Translations under genes and position numbers: made by a program
Notes under the pieces: model-generated
Databases searched by the model: none
Told to the model about the DNA's origin: nothing
The model's input: the letters and a program-made list of their open reading frames with translations, nothing else
NCBI GenBank assembly: GCA_002720855.1
Contig: PBIN01000015.1
Location: forward strand, 620,001 to 684,000
Reading direction: 5' to 3'
DNA: 64,000 nucleotides
Origin: Rhodospirillaceae bacterium
GTDB taxonomy: Bacteria > Pseudomonadota > Alphaproteobacteria > MPNO01 > UBA2964
Shown: positions 54,744-63,683 of the stretch, one piece after another
Layout: each line of letters starts with the position of its first letter
Numbering within the stretch: position 1 is the stretch's first letter

Positions 54744-55366
54744 TTTTTTGCCGGGCGAGCTTTGCGTCGCGGGTCATCCTTCATGATCACATGGCTTACA
54801 ATACGTCGTACGTATTTTATCTGACGCGCATGATTTCTTACGCGCTCAAGTTCGGACGGACTTTGTGCAATCCCTATTAAATAGACGGTTCGGTTTACAG
54901 TATCGATTGAATAATTGATCGATGTAACCTGTTTATCGAGCGTGAGTCTCGTTTTTAGAGTCGCAGAAATCCAACCGTCGCGAGCAAGGTCGGAGGCGCT
55001 TTCCGATTTAAAGACCTCGATTTCATTGATGACCTCTTTTACCCCTGATGCCTGCCATGAAAGGCGTACTGCATCGCCGCGAAGTTTCTCCGTTGGCACG
55101 ACGCCGGTTAACAACACGCGTCCTTCTGATATCGAAATGTCAGCTTTGGCTATCAGGGTATCGTCGTGTTGCAGCCACAATGCATTTATCCGAGTGCGAA
55201 TGGCGAGATCGCGTGCCGCAGTATTTAGACCCCTCTCTTCCGAGGCTGCTGTCGCGACCGATGCGCCTGCCCCAACGGCGGCGCCTACACACCCCGCTAG
55301 AGCTGGTGCGAAAATTATCAAAACTGCAATAGATGAAATTTTGCGGCAATCCACCCTGGAAACCAT
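54740..55366 (-). CDS. BON-domain lipoprotein
   Basis: A 208-residue outer-membrane lipoprotein with two BON (phospholipid-binding, OsmY-like) domains. The signal peptide ends in lipobox LAGC with Cys26. The first BON domain is ISEGRVLLTGVVPTEKLRGDAVRLSWQ (about residues 80-106), and the second is DTVNRTVYLIGIAQSPSELERVRNHARQIKYVRRIVSHV (about 155-193). The E. coli counterpart (YraP/DolP) sits near yraN-lpoA, and that neighbourhood is preserved here. Confidence 0.9.
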   Translation of the reverse strand: MVSRVDCRKISSIAVLIIFAPALAGCVGAAVGAGASVATAASEERGLNTAARDLAIRTRINALWLQHDDTLIAKADISISEGRVLLTGVVPTEKLRGDAVRLSWQASGVKEVINEIEVFKSESASDLARDGWISATLKTRLTLDKQVTSINYSIDTVNRTVYLIGIAQSPSELERVRNHARQIKYVRRIVSHVIMKDDPRRKARPAKK

Positions 55367-55407
55367 TTGTTATGCCCAAATTGGCGCTTTCCGCATTTTG
55401 CACCGGC

Positions 55408-55785
55408 TCATGAATCGCGCCAAGCATCCATTATATGGTGAGGCCACTTATTTGGGACAATCAAAATTACATCGAATCTTAGTTCGCAATTCAGATATTC
55501 TGGATACAGCTGAAGAAAACTTTGTGCAGCGCGTGCAATGCGCTGCTTTTGGCGGGGCGTTATGGAATCAAGAGCCTGGCCAATTTCTTTGCGAGCTTTT
55601 ACCTCCACAAAAGCAATCGCTTTGCCGCGTTTAACAATGAGATCAATTTCACCGGCTGGACATTTATAACGACGCGCCAGGATTCGATAACATTTTAGAC
55701 GCAGCATTATTGAGGCGAATTTCTCAGCGGCGCGCCCTTGCGCCTCGCGCGCCTGTCTTTCAGATTTGATTGACCCCCTAGTCAC
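55408..55785 (-). CDS. YraN family (UPF0102) protein
   Basis: A 125-residue protein with a predicted PD-(D/E)XK-like nuclease core: Glu46 and Asp48 in PAGEIDLIV, then Glu61 and Lys63 in IAFVEVKAR. Cellular role is not settled. It overlaps rsmI by 8 bp and follows the rsmI-lpoA divergent pair seen in E. coli. Confidence 0.9.
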   Translation of the reverse strand: MTRGSIKSERQAREAQGRAAEKFASIMLRLKCYRILARRYKCPAGEIDLIVKRGKAIAFVEVKARKEIGQALDSITPRQKQRIARAAQSFLQLYPEYLNCELRFDVILIVPNKWPHHIMDAWRDS

Positions 55786-56674
55786 CGCTGCCGGAGTTTT
55801 CCGATTTTAGTGTAATCGCGCGCTGGTATATACCACGTCGCGGCTGACCTGTTGCATCGGCGACGGAGCTGGCGGCGTCTTTTACGCTCATACTCTCAAG
55901 GGCCTCGACCAGAAGACCATCAATTTCACCTTTTGTTGGAACAACAGTTTCCGCAGGTGGTCCGACAACAATTGTGATTTCTCCTTTCGGCGCCGCCGCC
56001 GTTAAAGTCGAATTTGATAATTCTATCAAAGTGCCCCGTGTTATTTCTTCAAACCGTTTTGTAATCTCGCGCGCAATTATCGCAGGCCGACCGCCCAGTA
56101 TCGACGCCATATCGGCAAGCGATTTTGAAAGACGTTTTGACGACTCAAAAAAGATCAATGTCGCTTTCACTTTTGCCGCGCTTTCCAGAGCCTTATGCCT
56201 TGCCGCAGTCTTGGTCGGCAAAAACCCCTGAAAAATAAATCTGTCGGTCGGCAGTCCCGAAACACTTAACGCGGCGAGAGTGGCGGATGCGCCGGGAACA
56301 GGTATCACTCTCACGCCGATATCAAGTGCGGCATTGACCAGACGGTAACCGGGGTCCGAGACGAGGGGTGTTCCAGCGTCTGATACGAGTGCCACAATCT
56401 CGCCTGATTTGAGCCGTTCAATGATATCTGGAGTCGCTCGCTCGGCATTGTGTTCATGATAGGGGATCAAGCGGGCCGTCAGGCCGAATTCAGATTTGAG
56501 TTTGCCGGTAACCCGGGTGTCTTCGCAGGCGATGGCATCCGCCGCCCGCAAAACAGCTATTGCCCGTAACGTAATGTCGCCGAGATTACCGATCGGTGTC
56601 GCAACAATATGAAGGCCAGGATCAATATGCGTCGCAGAGAGTTTACTTGCCAGAAGCTCAGAGATAGGCTCCAT
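55778..56674 (-). CDS. rsmI: 16S rRNA (cytidine-2'-O)-methyltransferase RsmI
   Basis: A 298-residue tetrapyrrole-methylase-fold enzyme that 2'-O-methylates C1402 of 16S rRNA. The signature LHIVATPIGNLGDITLRAI (near residues 20-38) and IACEDTRVTGKLK, VSDAGTPLVSDPGYRLV are diagnostic. I place the start at 56674 (MEPISELL). The frame is open upstream to 56803 but would overlap the divergent lpoA-like gene. Family length supports the shorter form. Confidence 0.9.
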   Translation of the reverse strand: MEPISELLASKLSATHIDPGLHIVATPIGNLGDITLRAIAVLRAADAIACEDTRVTGKLKSEFGLTARLIPYHEHNAERATPDIIERLKSGEIVALVSDAGTPLVSDPGYRLVNAALDIGVRVIPVPGASATLAALSVSGLPTDRFIFQGFLPTKTAARHKALESAAKVKATLIFFESSKRLSKSLADMASILGGRPAIIAREITKRFEEITRGTLIELSNSTLTAAAPKGEITIVVGPPAETVVPTKGEIDGLLVEALESMSVKDAASSVADATGQPRRGIYQRAITLKSENSGSGD

Positions 56675-56760
56675 ATCGTTCAGGCCGGTGGGGGTCGGTT
56701 TGCTTGGAAGATCGCTGGATGCGTTGCGTGAACCCGTTTCCTTTTCTGCTTCATAGCGCA

Positions 56761-58248
56761 GTGACTCTCGTTCGCTGTTCGCGCCGGATGGGGGCTGCCG
56801 CATGGGTTTTTACTCTTTGCTTCGGCCTCGCTGCTTGCGAGCCCCGTAACGTTAAGAACCCTCTGCGAACCACGCAAGCGCAACAAACCAAGCCACTACC
56901 ACCGCCACCCAAGCCGACCGAGCCACCAACTGCAAAACCAGCAGTGCAACCGACACCAAATGCTGCGCCAAACCCTGCATTGGCATCATTGCCTCCACCT
57001 CCCAAGGTCACATTAACGCCGCCAAAGGGTCTCAGGGATCAGGTGCCGATCGGCTTGCTATTGCCGCTGTCGGGAAGGCACAGCGAGCTCGGTAAATCTC
57101 TATTGCAGGCAGCACAATTGGCGATGTTCGAAGTTGCGGATCAAAACTTTGTGCTTTTGCCCCGCGATACTAAGGGGACCCCGGAAGGCGCTGTAGAGGC
57201 CGCTCAAGATGCTATCGAGTCGGGCGCTCAGCTCTTGTTAGGCCCTGTTTTCGGCAGGTCGGCCCGCGCTGTAACGCCGTTGGCGTCGAAGGCGGCAATC
57301 AATGTTATATCATTCACCAACGATCGCTCCGCCGCTTCGGACGGAACTTACGTGTTTGGTTTTTTGCCGGAAGAACGCGTTCGCAGAGTAGTATCGTTTG
57401 CCGCCTCTCAGGGAATTCAAAGGTTCTCGGCCTTAATTCCACGCGGGCCTTTTGGCGATATTATCGCTGCTGATTACGCAAGAGCGGTAAATAATGCTGG
57501 TGGAATCCTTGTGCGCTCGGAGAGGTACAGCCGTAGTACTGCAGCCTTGACCGAAGCGGTGAAACGGCTGGGCGACTATAATATTCGTCGAGCAGCGCTG
57601 ATTGCTGAAAGAAAAAGATTAAAAGAAATTGACGACGATGAAGCCCGTCTCGCCTTAAAACGACTCGAGAAAAAAGATGCTTTGGGAGAGGCTCCTTTCG
57701 ATGCGGTTTTTTTGTTGGAAGCCGGTGAAGCGCTTAAAGCAACCGCACCATTACTGCCTTATTATGAGATCGATACCAGAAACGTTCGGATACTCGGTAT
57801 AGATGATTGGTCTCCGCGCTCCCTCAGACGCGAGCCCTCAATGGCCGGCGCATGGTACACGGGGCCGTCGCCGGATGCTCGCGCGGAATTCGCCAAACGA
57901 TTTTCCGCCATTTTTAAATCAGCGCCCCACGCGCTCGCAGCGCTGGCCTATGATGCAACAGCTTTGGCAGCAGTGAAGGGCAGCAAGGGCGGTGGCGGAT
58001 ATTCGGCAAACGAGCTAACAGTCGATAATGGCTTTGCCGGCAGTGCCGGACTTTTCCGGCTACGGCCCGGCGGTTTGGTGGAACACCGGTTTGCTGTGAT
58101 CGAAGTTCAGCCCGATGGCGTTAAAGTCGTTAGTCCGTCGCCTGAATCATTTGTCACGGCGCAAGAGCAAAAGCCCGCGTCAACGCCACCGCAAAATCCC
58201 GCTGCGACGGCGGATCCAAAAGATTCACAAACTCCTCTAACCCAATAA
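56761..58248 (+). CDS. LpoA-like penicillin-binding protein activator lipoprotein
   Basis: A 495-residue lipoprotein with a periplasmic-binding-protein-like fold. From the GTG at 56761 the product starts MTLVRCSRRMGAAAWVFTLCFGLAAC, a regular signal peptide with basic n-region and lipobox LAAC (Cys26). A Pro-rich linker follows (residues 30-85), then the binding domain PIGLLLPLSGRHSELGKSLL and LLLGPVFGRSARAVTPLAS. The C-terminal Pro/Ala tail is disordered. In E. coli LpoA is needed for PBP1A function. Other ATG/TTG starts at 56704, 56719 and 56788 are possible. Confidence 0.8.
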   Translation: MTLVRCSRRMGAAAWVFTLCFGLAACEPRNVKNPLRTTQAQQTKPLPPPPKPTEPPTAKPAVQPTPNAAPNPALASLPPPPKVTLTPPKGLRDQVPIGLLLPLSGRHSELGKSLLQAAQLAMFEVADQNFVLLPRDTKGTPEGAVEAAQDAIESGAQLLLGPVFGRSARAVTPLASKAAINVISFTNDRSAASDGTYVFGFLPEERVRRVVSFAASQGIQRFSALIPRGPFGDIIAADYARAVNNAGGILVRSERYSRSTAALTEAVKRLGDYNIRRAALIAERKRLKEIDDDEARLALKRLEKKDALGEAPFDAVFLLEAGEALKATAPLLPYYEIDTRNVRILGIDDWSPRSLRREPSMAGAWYTGPSPDARAEFAKRFSAIFKSAPHALAALAYDATALAAVKGSKGGGGYSANELTVDNGFAGSAGLFRLRPGGLVEHRFAVIEVQPDGVKVVSPSPESFVTAQEQKPASTPPQNPAATADPKDSQTPLTQ

Positions 58249-59418
58249 AGCGGCAAGAACGGCGTTTAACCGCAGGCGACCACTTGCTGTGGCTCTGATA
58301 CCATCGTTGTCCAATATCAGAAATTCACCCTCAAGCAGTTGCCGAAGCCGCCGCGGCTCAACCGCATCCTCAATCTCAAGCCCTGAGCGATCAAAAAACA
58401 CATCTCGGGAAATTCCGTCGGTAAGGCGCAGCCCCATCAAAAAAAGTTCCTCAATCCGGCTTTCTGAATCCACGGTATCACGCCGCCGCGTCCCATGCCC
58501 TGATTCTTCTACATTAGAAAGCCAGTTTTCAGGCCCTGGTATTTGCTCAGTCGCATACACCGCTTCGTTGATTGTTAGCCGCCCGTGTGCGCCGGGGCCA
58601 ACGCCAATATAGTCGCCGCCCTCCCAATAGGTGATGTTGTGACGGCACTCGTTGCCGGATCGTGCATGGTTGGAAATTTCATAGGCTGGTAGCCCGTTAT
58701 CCTCACAAATCTCCTGTGTGATCTCAAAAAGGGCGGCGGCACGATCATCGTCTGGAGTAACAAGGATGCCGTCGCGTTGATAGGCAAAAAAGGGTGTGCC
58801 TTTTTCGATGGTCAGTTGATAAAGGGAGAGATGATCACTCGCGAAGTTGAGCGCTTCTTGCAGTTCTGTTGTCCAAGCCTCGGCTGTTTGATCAGGGCGG
58901 GCGTAGATAAGGTCAAAGGAAAACCGCGGAAATATTTCGTGCGCCAGTTTTAGGGCTTCGAGCGCCTGATCACGATCATGCTCCCTGCCGAGAAACGACA
59001 ACGCGCTATCGTCTAAGGCCTGCACGCCGATTGAAACGCGATTTACGCCGGCATTTCGGATGTCTTTAAATTTAGCCGCTTCGATAGAAGTCGGATTAGC
59101 CTCAAAAGTAATTTCAATATTGTCGGCGAATGACCAATGATCTGCCGCATTCTCGATGACGGCAGCCGTTGTCGCTGGGTCCATTAGTGAGGGCGTGCCG
59201 CCACCAAAGAATATACTGGTTATTGTTCGGCCACCTGTTTCCGTTGCCCAGTAATTCATTTCGGTCAGGATCGCCTGGCGCCACCTCTTCTGATCAACTG
59301 TCTCGCGCACATGGGAATTAAAGTCGCAATACGGGCACCGAGAGGCGCAAAACGGCCAGTGGACATAAAGCGCTATGGCGTCTCTGTTTTGAACGTCTAT
59401 GTTTGTGTCAACTTGCAA
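58237..59418 (-). CDS. hemW: Radical SAM haem chaperone HemW
   Basis: A 393-residue radical SAM protein, long annotated as oxygen-independent coproporphyrinogen III oxidase but now seen as a haem chaperone. The iron-sulphur motif is CASRCPYC, Cys24/28/31. SAM-binding [10 protein letters not shown] is near residue 74, and the HemN-like C-terminal domain is present. It overlaps rdgB by 11 bp at its start and overlaps the lpoA-like stop by 12 bp convergently. Confidence 0.93.
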   Translation of the reverse strand: MQVDTNIDVQNRDAIALYVHWPFCASRCPYCDFNSHVRETVDQKRWRQAILTEMNYWATETGGRTITSIFFGGGTPSLMDPATTAAVIENAADHWSFADNIEITFEANPTSIEAAKFKDIRNAGVNRVSIGVQALDDSALSFLGREHDRDQALEALKLAHEIFPRFSFDLIYARPDQTAEAWTTELQEALNFASDHLSLYQLTIEKGTPFFAYQRDGILVTPDDDRAAALFEITQEICEDNGLPAYEISNHARSGNECRHNITYWEGGDYIGVGPGAHGRLTINEAVYATEQIPGPENWLSNVEESGHGTRRRDTVDSESRIEELFLMGLRLTDGISRDVFFDRSGLEIEDAVEPRRLRQLLEGEFLILDNDGIRATASGRLRLNAVLAALLG

Positions 59419-60013
59419 AACAAGCGCGTGTCAGTTTTTCAAAGGCGTCGGCTCGATGACTGATCGTGTGCTTCACGGCAGGGTCCAGTTCACCAAAGGT
59501 CATATCACCGCCCTCAGGTAAAAAAATGGGGTCGTAACCAAATCCAAGATTGCCACGCGGCGGGAAAACCAGCGCCCCATCTACGCGGCCTTCAAAAATT
59601 TCACAATGTCCGTCCGGCCAGCAAAGTGCTAGTGCCGCAACAAAATACGCTCTGTGATCTTCGCTTTCTTTAAGCCCATCTTCGACCAGCCCCATCGCCA
59701 TTTCAAAATCTTTCTCCGGTCCCGCCCAGCGGGCCGAATAAATACCAGGAGCGCCATCGAGTGCTGGAACAACCAGACCAGAATCATCCGATAGCGCGGG
59801 TTTGTTACAGGCGGTTGTGGCAGCGCGGGCTTTCAGCTCAGCATTGGCGATAAAGGTCTTGCCCGTTTCTTCCGGCTCGTCCAGCCCAAGTTTGCCAGCG
59901 GACACCACATCCACATTGTATGGCTTCAGCAAGTCTTCTATCTCGCGGACCTTGCCTTCATTATGGCTTGCGATCACCAGCTCCGGTTCAGAAAAATGGC
60001 GGTGTTCGGCCAT
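59408..60013 (-). CDS. rdgB: XTP/dITP diphosphatase (RdgB/HAM1)
   Basis: A 201-residue house-cleaning NTPase that removes dITP, XTP and dXTP. The signature [14 protein letters not shown] is near residues 16-29, [24 protein letters not shown] (about 75-98) is the substrate loop, and [12 protein letters not shown] closes the core. It is 6 bp downstream of rph and overlaps hemW. Confidence 0.95.
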   Translation of the reverse strand: MAEHRHFSEPELVIASHNEGKVREIEDLLKPYNVDVVSAGKLGLDEPEETGKTFIANAELKARAATTACNKPALSDDSGLVVPALDGAPGIYSARWAGPEKDFEMAMGLVEDGLKESEDHRAYFVAALALCWPDGHCEIFEGRVDGALVFPPRGNLGFGYDPIFLPEGGDMTFGELDPAVKHTISHRADAFEKLTRACFAS

Positions 60014-60019
60014 CTGAAA

Positions 60020-60745
60020 TTATTCTGCTTTGGCCGCCGCAATCTGCAGGGCAGTGAGCTCTTCTACGCCCTTAAAAGCGAGATCAAGGAGTTGATTAAG
60101 TAAATCACGGCTAAAGGGATTTTCTTCGGCGGTACCTTGCACCTCGACAATGCCGCCATTGCCCGTGAGCACAAAATTTGAATCAGCTTGTGCATTCGAA
60201 TCTTCCGCGTAATCGAGATCGAGCACCGCGACACCGTCATAAATGCCGCAAGAAACCGCTGCCACGGAATCATTCATAGGAATTTCGGAAAGTTCGCCGT
60301 CAGCAACCAGCTTGGCGAAGGCGATATGCAGCGCGACCCAGGCACCGGTAATGGAAGCGGTGCGGGTACCGCCATCCGCTTGAATAACATCGCAATCGAG
60401 CCTGATCTGTCGCTCTCCCATGGCCGAAAGATCCGTTATTGCACGTAGCGAACGACCGATAAGACGCTGGATTTCCTGGGTGCGACCACTCTGTTTGCCT
60501 CGCGCTGCTTCGCGACCGGTTCTCGTATGTGTCGAGCGCGGCAACATGCCATATTCGGCGGTTACCCAGCCGGTACCGGAATTTCGCAAGAAAGGCGGAA
60601 CGTTTTCCTCAACGGATGCCGTACATAAAACATGCGTGTTACCAAACTTGGCCATGCAGGACCCCTCTGCATACGGGCTAAACCCGGACTCGAGGCTTAC
60701 ATCCCGCATTTCGTCGAACGCTCTGGCTGAAGGGCGGCTACTCAT
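60020..60745 (-). CDS. rph: Ribonuclease PH
   Basis: A 241-residue phosphorolytic 3'-exoribonuclease that trims tRNA precursors. Signatures include [36 protein letters not shown] (near residue 76), [31 protein letters not shown] and a C-terminal phosphorolysis site. It is divergent from hrcA with a 171-bp gap that may hold promoters for both. Downstream are rdgB and hemW in one unit. Confidence 0.96.
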   Translation of the reverse strand: MSSRPSARAFDEMRDVSLESGFSPYAEGSCMAKFGNTHVLCTASVEENVPPFLRNSGTGWVTAEYGMLPRSTHTRTGREAARGKQSGRTQEIQRLIGRSLRAITDLSAMGERQIRLDCDVIQADGGTRTASITGAWVALHIAFAKLVADGELSEIPMNDSVAAVSCGIYDGVAVLDLDYAEDSNAQADSNFVLTGNGGIVEVQGTAEENPFSRDLLNQLLDLAFKGVEELTALQIAAAKAE

Positions 60746-60844
60746 ATTGATTGAACTCCCATTTTTCGCGAATTTTTATATGTGCGGCGCAAGCTATCGT
60801 GCGCAACGATTGTCGTCCACCGGGTTTGGGCTGAATGCAGCTTA

Positions 60845-60873
60845 TTGACGCTGAAAATCAGCATCACTACATT
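60845..60873 (+). promoter_or_regulatory. Candidate promoter upstream of hrcA
   Basis: TTGACG (60845-60850) and TACATT (60868-60873) are 17 bp apart and lie about 44 bp before the hrcA ATG. The -35 is good and the -10 is weak. Confidence 0.3.
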
Positions 60874-60880
60874 CGCCTAA

Positions 60881-60899
60881 AATTGGCAAACGGCCAATT
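60881..60899. promoter_or_regulatory. Inverted repeat in front of hrcA
   Basis: AATTGGC (60881-60887) and GCCAATT (60893-60899) are perfect 7-bp arms with a 5-bp centre, 17 bp before the hrcA ATG. It does not match the CIRCE consensus. It could be an operator or a leader hairpin that limits translation. Confidence 0.35.
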
Positions 60900-60916
60900 G
60901 TGGCCAAGTTATTGAT

Positions 60917-61978
60917 ATGAAACCCGCTCCGAAAAGCATCATCAGCGAATTAAATGATCGTTCGCGCACGGTCTTTTCAGAAATCGTTTCGTCGTATCTG
61001 GATGATGGCGAAGCGGTCGGATCACGCACGCTTTCGCGACGATTGGCGGAACCGCTGTCTGCGGCGAGTGTACGAAATGTCATGGCAGACCTGGAGGAGT
61101 TGGGGCTCCTCTATTCAGAGCATACGTCTGCAGGAAGATTGCCGACCGACCTGGGATTGCGGCTATTTGTCGATGGGCTTATGGAGGTCGGCAGCCTAAG
61201 CGATGAAGAGCGCCTGACGATTGAGACCCAGTGCACAACAGAAGGCAAGACGATTAACGAGGTCCTGGAGGAAGCATCTGGAGCTCTTTCAGGTTTATCG
61301 CGTTGTGCAGGATTGGTTGTGGCACCAAAAAGCGACAGGGCACTCAAACATATTGAATTTGTGAGCGTCGGTGACGGGCGCGCATTGGTTGTCATGGTCG
61401 CAGAGGACGGTTTTGTCGAAAACCGTGTTATCGATATTCCGGTCGGAACGCCGCCTTCTGCGTTGGTACAGGCAACGAATTATCTCAATGCACGGCTTTC
61501 CGGACAGACGCTGGAAAGTGCTGGCAAGATGATCGAACAGGAAATTGTTCAGCATCGGGCGCAGATTGACGAGCTGACCCGTGGTCTTGTTGAAGCGGGT
61601 CTTGCTACCTGGTCGGGCGAAGATGATGGTGGCGCATTGATTGTCAAAGGCCATGCGCGGCTTCTAGATGACATCAATGCGGTCGCAGACCTCGAACGTG
61701 TTCGCGCGTTATTCGATGCGCTCGATACACGCGATCTCATGGCAAGACTTCTGGATCTGACACAAACAGGAGACGGCGTACAAATTTTTCTGGGTGCGGA
61801 AAACAATCTATTTAATGTTGCGGGGTGCGCTATGGTTGCCGCGCCCTTTACGGGAACGCGCGGTGAGATTGTCGGTGCGGTCGGTGTAATTGGGCCAGCC
61901 CGCATAAATTATGCACGGATAATTCCGATTGTAGATTATACAGCACAGGTTGTTGGACGACTGCTTGGCAAACAATAG
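60917..61978 (+). CDS. hrcA: Heat-inducible transcription repressor HrcA
   Basis: A 353-residue repressor that binds CIRCE elements and controls groESL and related genes. The N-terminal winged helix-turn-helix includes VGSRTLSRRLAEPLSAASVRNVMADLEELGLL (residues 35-66). The GAF-like domain has the conserved IGPARINYARIIPIVDYTAQVVGRLL near the C-terminus. It precedes grpE by 9 bp. No CIRCE sequence was found in this window, so its targets lie elsewhere. Confidence 0.95.
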   Translation: MKPAPKSIISELNDRSRTVFSEIVSSYLDDGEAVGSRTLSRRLAEPLSAASVRNVMADLEELGLLYSEHTSAGRLPTDLGLRLFVDGLMEVGSLSDEERLTIETQCTTEGKTINEVLEEASGALSGLSRCAGLVVAPKSDRALKHIEFVSVGDGRALVVMVAEDGFVENRVIDIPVGTPPSALVQATNYLNARLSGQTLESAGKMIEQEIVQHRAQIDELTRGLVEAGLATWSGEDDGGALIVKGHARLLDDINAVADLERVRALFDALDTRDLMARLLDLTQTGDGVQIFLGAENNLFNVAGCAMVAAPFTGTRGEIVGAVGVIGPARINYARIIPIVDYTAQVVGRLLGKQ

Positions 61979-61987
61979 GATTGAACG

Positions 61988-62671
61988 GTGGATACGAAGG
62001 ACGAAAACAACAAAAACGGCGAAGATAAAAACAGCGAAAAGGATCCGCTGGCCGAAGCTATGTCTCAAACAGAAGATGAGGCTGTTACAGAGGATCCCGC
62101 AGAAACTTCGGAAGAAAGTGGGGAAGAAACCTCCCCCGATAAGGACAAAGAATCGCCCTGGGCGGAAGGTGGGCCAGAAGCTGAAATCGCTGACCTCAAA
62201 GACAAGTTACTGCGCGCACTTGCCGATAACGAAAATACGATTCGTCGAGCCAAACGGGAACGCGAAGATACGGCAAAATACGCTGCAGCTAATTTCGCGC
62301 GCGATATGCTGACAGTGGCCGACAATTTGCAGCGCGCGCTCGATGCAACGCCGGAAGCACTTCAGGATGGTGATGACGAAACAAAGTCTTTTCTCGAAGG
62401 CATTGATTTGACCAGTCGCGAACTCCTTAGTGTTCTTGAGCGGCATGGCATCAAACGGATTTCGCCTATGGGTGAAAAATTTGACCACGATCAGCATGAA
62501 GCTTTGTTCGAAGTCCCGACCTCAGACACCGAGCCCGGCACGGTTGTTCAGGTCGTCGAAGATGGGTTTATGATCCATGATCGCCTTTTGCGGGCGGCAA
62601 AGGTTGGGGTCTCAAAAGCGATTGACGGACCTGACGAAGGTGAGGGCCATAACGTCGATACAACGGCCTAA
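61988..62671 (+). CDS. grpE: Nucleotide exchange factor GrpE
   Basis: A 227-residue co-chaperone that releases ADP from DnaK. An acidic, Lys/Glu-rich disordered N-terminus spans about residues 1-65. The coiled coil (LKDKLLRALADNENTIRRAKRERED) and the beta-domain signature GVSKAI at the C-terminus are present, with ISPMGEKFDHDQHEALFEVP in between. The start is GTG 61988, 9 bp after hrcA. Its end overlaps the DUF1848 stop by 4 bp convergently. Confidence 0.95.
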   Translation: MDTKDENNKNGEDKNSEKDPLAEAMSQTEDEAVTEDPAETSEESGEETSPDKDKESPWAEGGPEAEIADLKDKLLRALADNENTIRRAKREREDTAKYAAANFARDMLTVADNLQRALDATPEALQDGDDETKSFLEGIDLTSRELLSVLERHGIKRISPMGEKFDHDQHEALFEVPTSDTEPGTVVQVVEDGFMIHDRLLRAAKVGVSKAIDGPDEGEGHNVDTTA

Positions 62672-63519
62672 CTAAAACTTTTATAATTTTTAGCCGCCTT
62701 CGCGTTGTTTGACACGGCATAGCAATAGACGCATCCCATAGGGCAGGTATCGTATTGACCGATGTCGCGGGATTCCGAGCATAAACATCCCGACCGGTTT
62801 CCTTTTTGCCTGGCCGCAATTTCCCGACCCGCGATTTCTGAAAGCCGGTCAGCATCGATGCATCGCGCGGCACTGACGCCCGGCACCGATAATTCGGGTT
62901 GTGCACATGTTGTTAGGCGGATGTTTTCAGCCTTAGCGATTTCCGCGAGTCGGGCGATCAACGCTTGCTTCTCGTCAATTGACGGATCGCGCCAGTCGAA
63001 ATCATGAATTTTTGCTGCAATCTTTATATTTTTTTCGGACTTTCGGTAGGGTTGGGCATAAGACACAACCACCTCATCGGTCATACCTGATAGTTTCTTT
63101 GCGATTCCGGCAAAGTTGGCGAAATGCCAGGCGTGGTCTGTCAGACTCGTGACAAGAATAGGATCATATCGCCAAACAACTGATTTTGAACCGAATCTCC
63201 TGCTGAGTTCTTTGAATGTGTCTACCGACCGATTAACAGAAGGCGTGTTTGCCTCAAGCGCATTTGGGCTTCCGGTGATGGTATACTGGAAAACAGAATA
63301 GGCACCTTGCTCCGCCATCGTCTGAGCAATTTCGATAAAGGGCGCAGCGTTCTTTGTCCAGAACACATAGCCGTCCACGTCGGACGAGTTCAGAGAAACC
63401 CGATAGGATTTTCTGCTATAGGGATTGGGCACTTCGCAGAAGCCCGCCTCCAGTTTTTCTACGAACCATTTGCTGAAATAGGCGGGAATATCGGTGCGGT
63501 AGCTGGCAGACACAATCAT
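62668..63519 (-). CDS. DUF1848 protein with C-terminal radical-SAM-like cysteine cluster
   Basis: A 283-residue DUF1848 family protein. The N-terminal part begins VSASYRTDIPAYFSKWFVEKLEAGF and contains FWTKNAAPFIEI, and the YTITGSP and VVWRYDPILVT stretches look like TIM-barrel strands. The C-terminus has CLCSES (Cys245, Cys247) and a CX3CX2C motif, Cys259/263/266 (TCPMGCVYCYA), the spacing that binds a 4Fe-4S cluster in radical SAM enzymes but at the opposite end of the chain. Pfam notes this similarity for the family. It lies on the minus strand between grpE and dnaK. Confidence 0.9.
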   Translation of the reverse strand: MIVSASYRTDIPAYFSKWFVEKLEAGFCEVPNPYSRKSYRVSLNSSDVDGYVFWTKNAAPFIEIAQTMAEQGAYSVFQYTITGSPNALEANTPSVNRSVDTFKELSRRFGSKSVVWRYDPILVTSLTDHAWHFANFAGIAKKLSGMTDEVVVSYAQPYRKSEKNIKIAAKIHDFDWRDPSIDEKQALIARLAEIAKAENIRLTTCAQPELSVPGVSAARCIDADRLSEIAGREIAARQKGNRSGCLCSESRDIGQYDTCPMGCVYCYAVSNNAKAAKNYKSFS

Positions 63520-63626
63520 GCGCGTAAAATAGCCCTGAAATTCGCGAATTTTGATCTAAATTTTTTGGTTCATGCAAAAAATCTCCCAAAATGCGAAAAA
63601 ACATGTAAAAACATCGCCCAACAGAG

Positions 63627-63658
63627 CTTGCGACCCTAAAATAACGTGCCTATATAGG
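63627..63658 (+). promoter_or_regulatory. Heat-shock (sigma-32/RpoH) promoter of dnaK
   Basis: CTTG (63627-63630), then exactly 18 bp, then CCTATATAGG (63649-63658). This matches the alphaproteobacterial RpoH consensus CTTG-N17/18-CYTATNTNNG at every defined position. It lies 122 bp before the dnaK ATG. Confidence 0.85.
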
Positions 63659-63683
63659 CCCTAGAAACCCGAGCCTTGAATAA

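Noticed and set aside
60746-60916. Search for a CIRCE element (TTAGCACTC-N9-GAGTGCTAA) near hrcA and dnaK
   Set aside because: No match was found in either intergenic region; the dyad at 60881-60899 has a different sequence.
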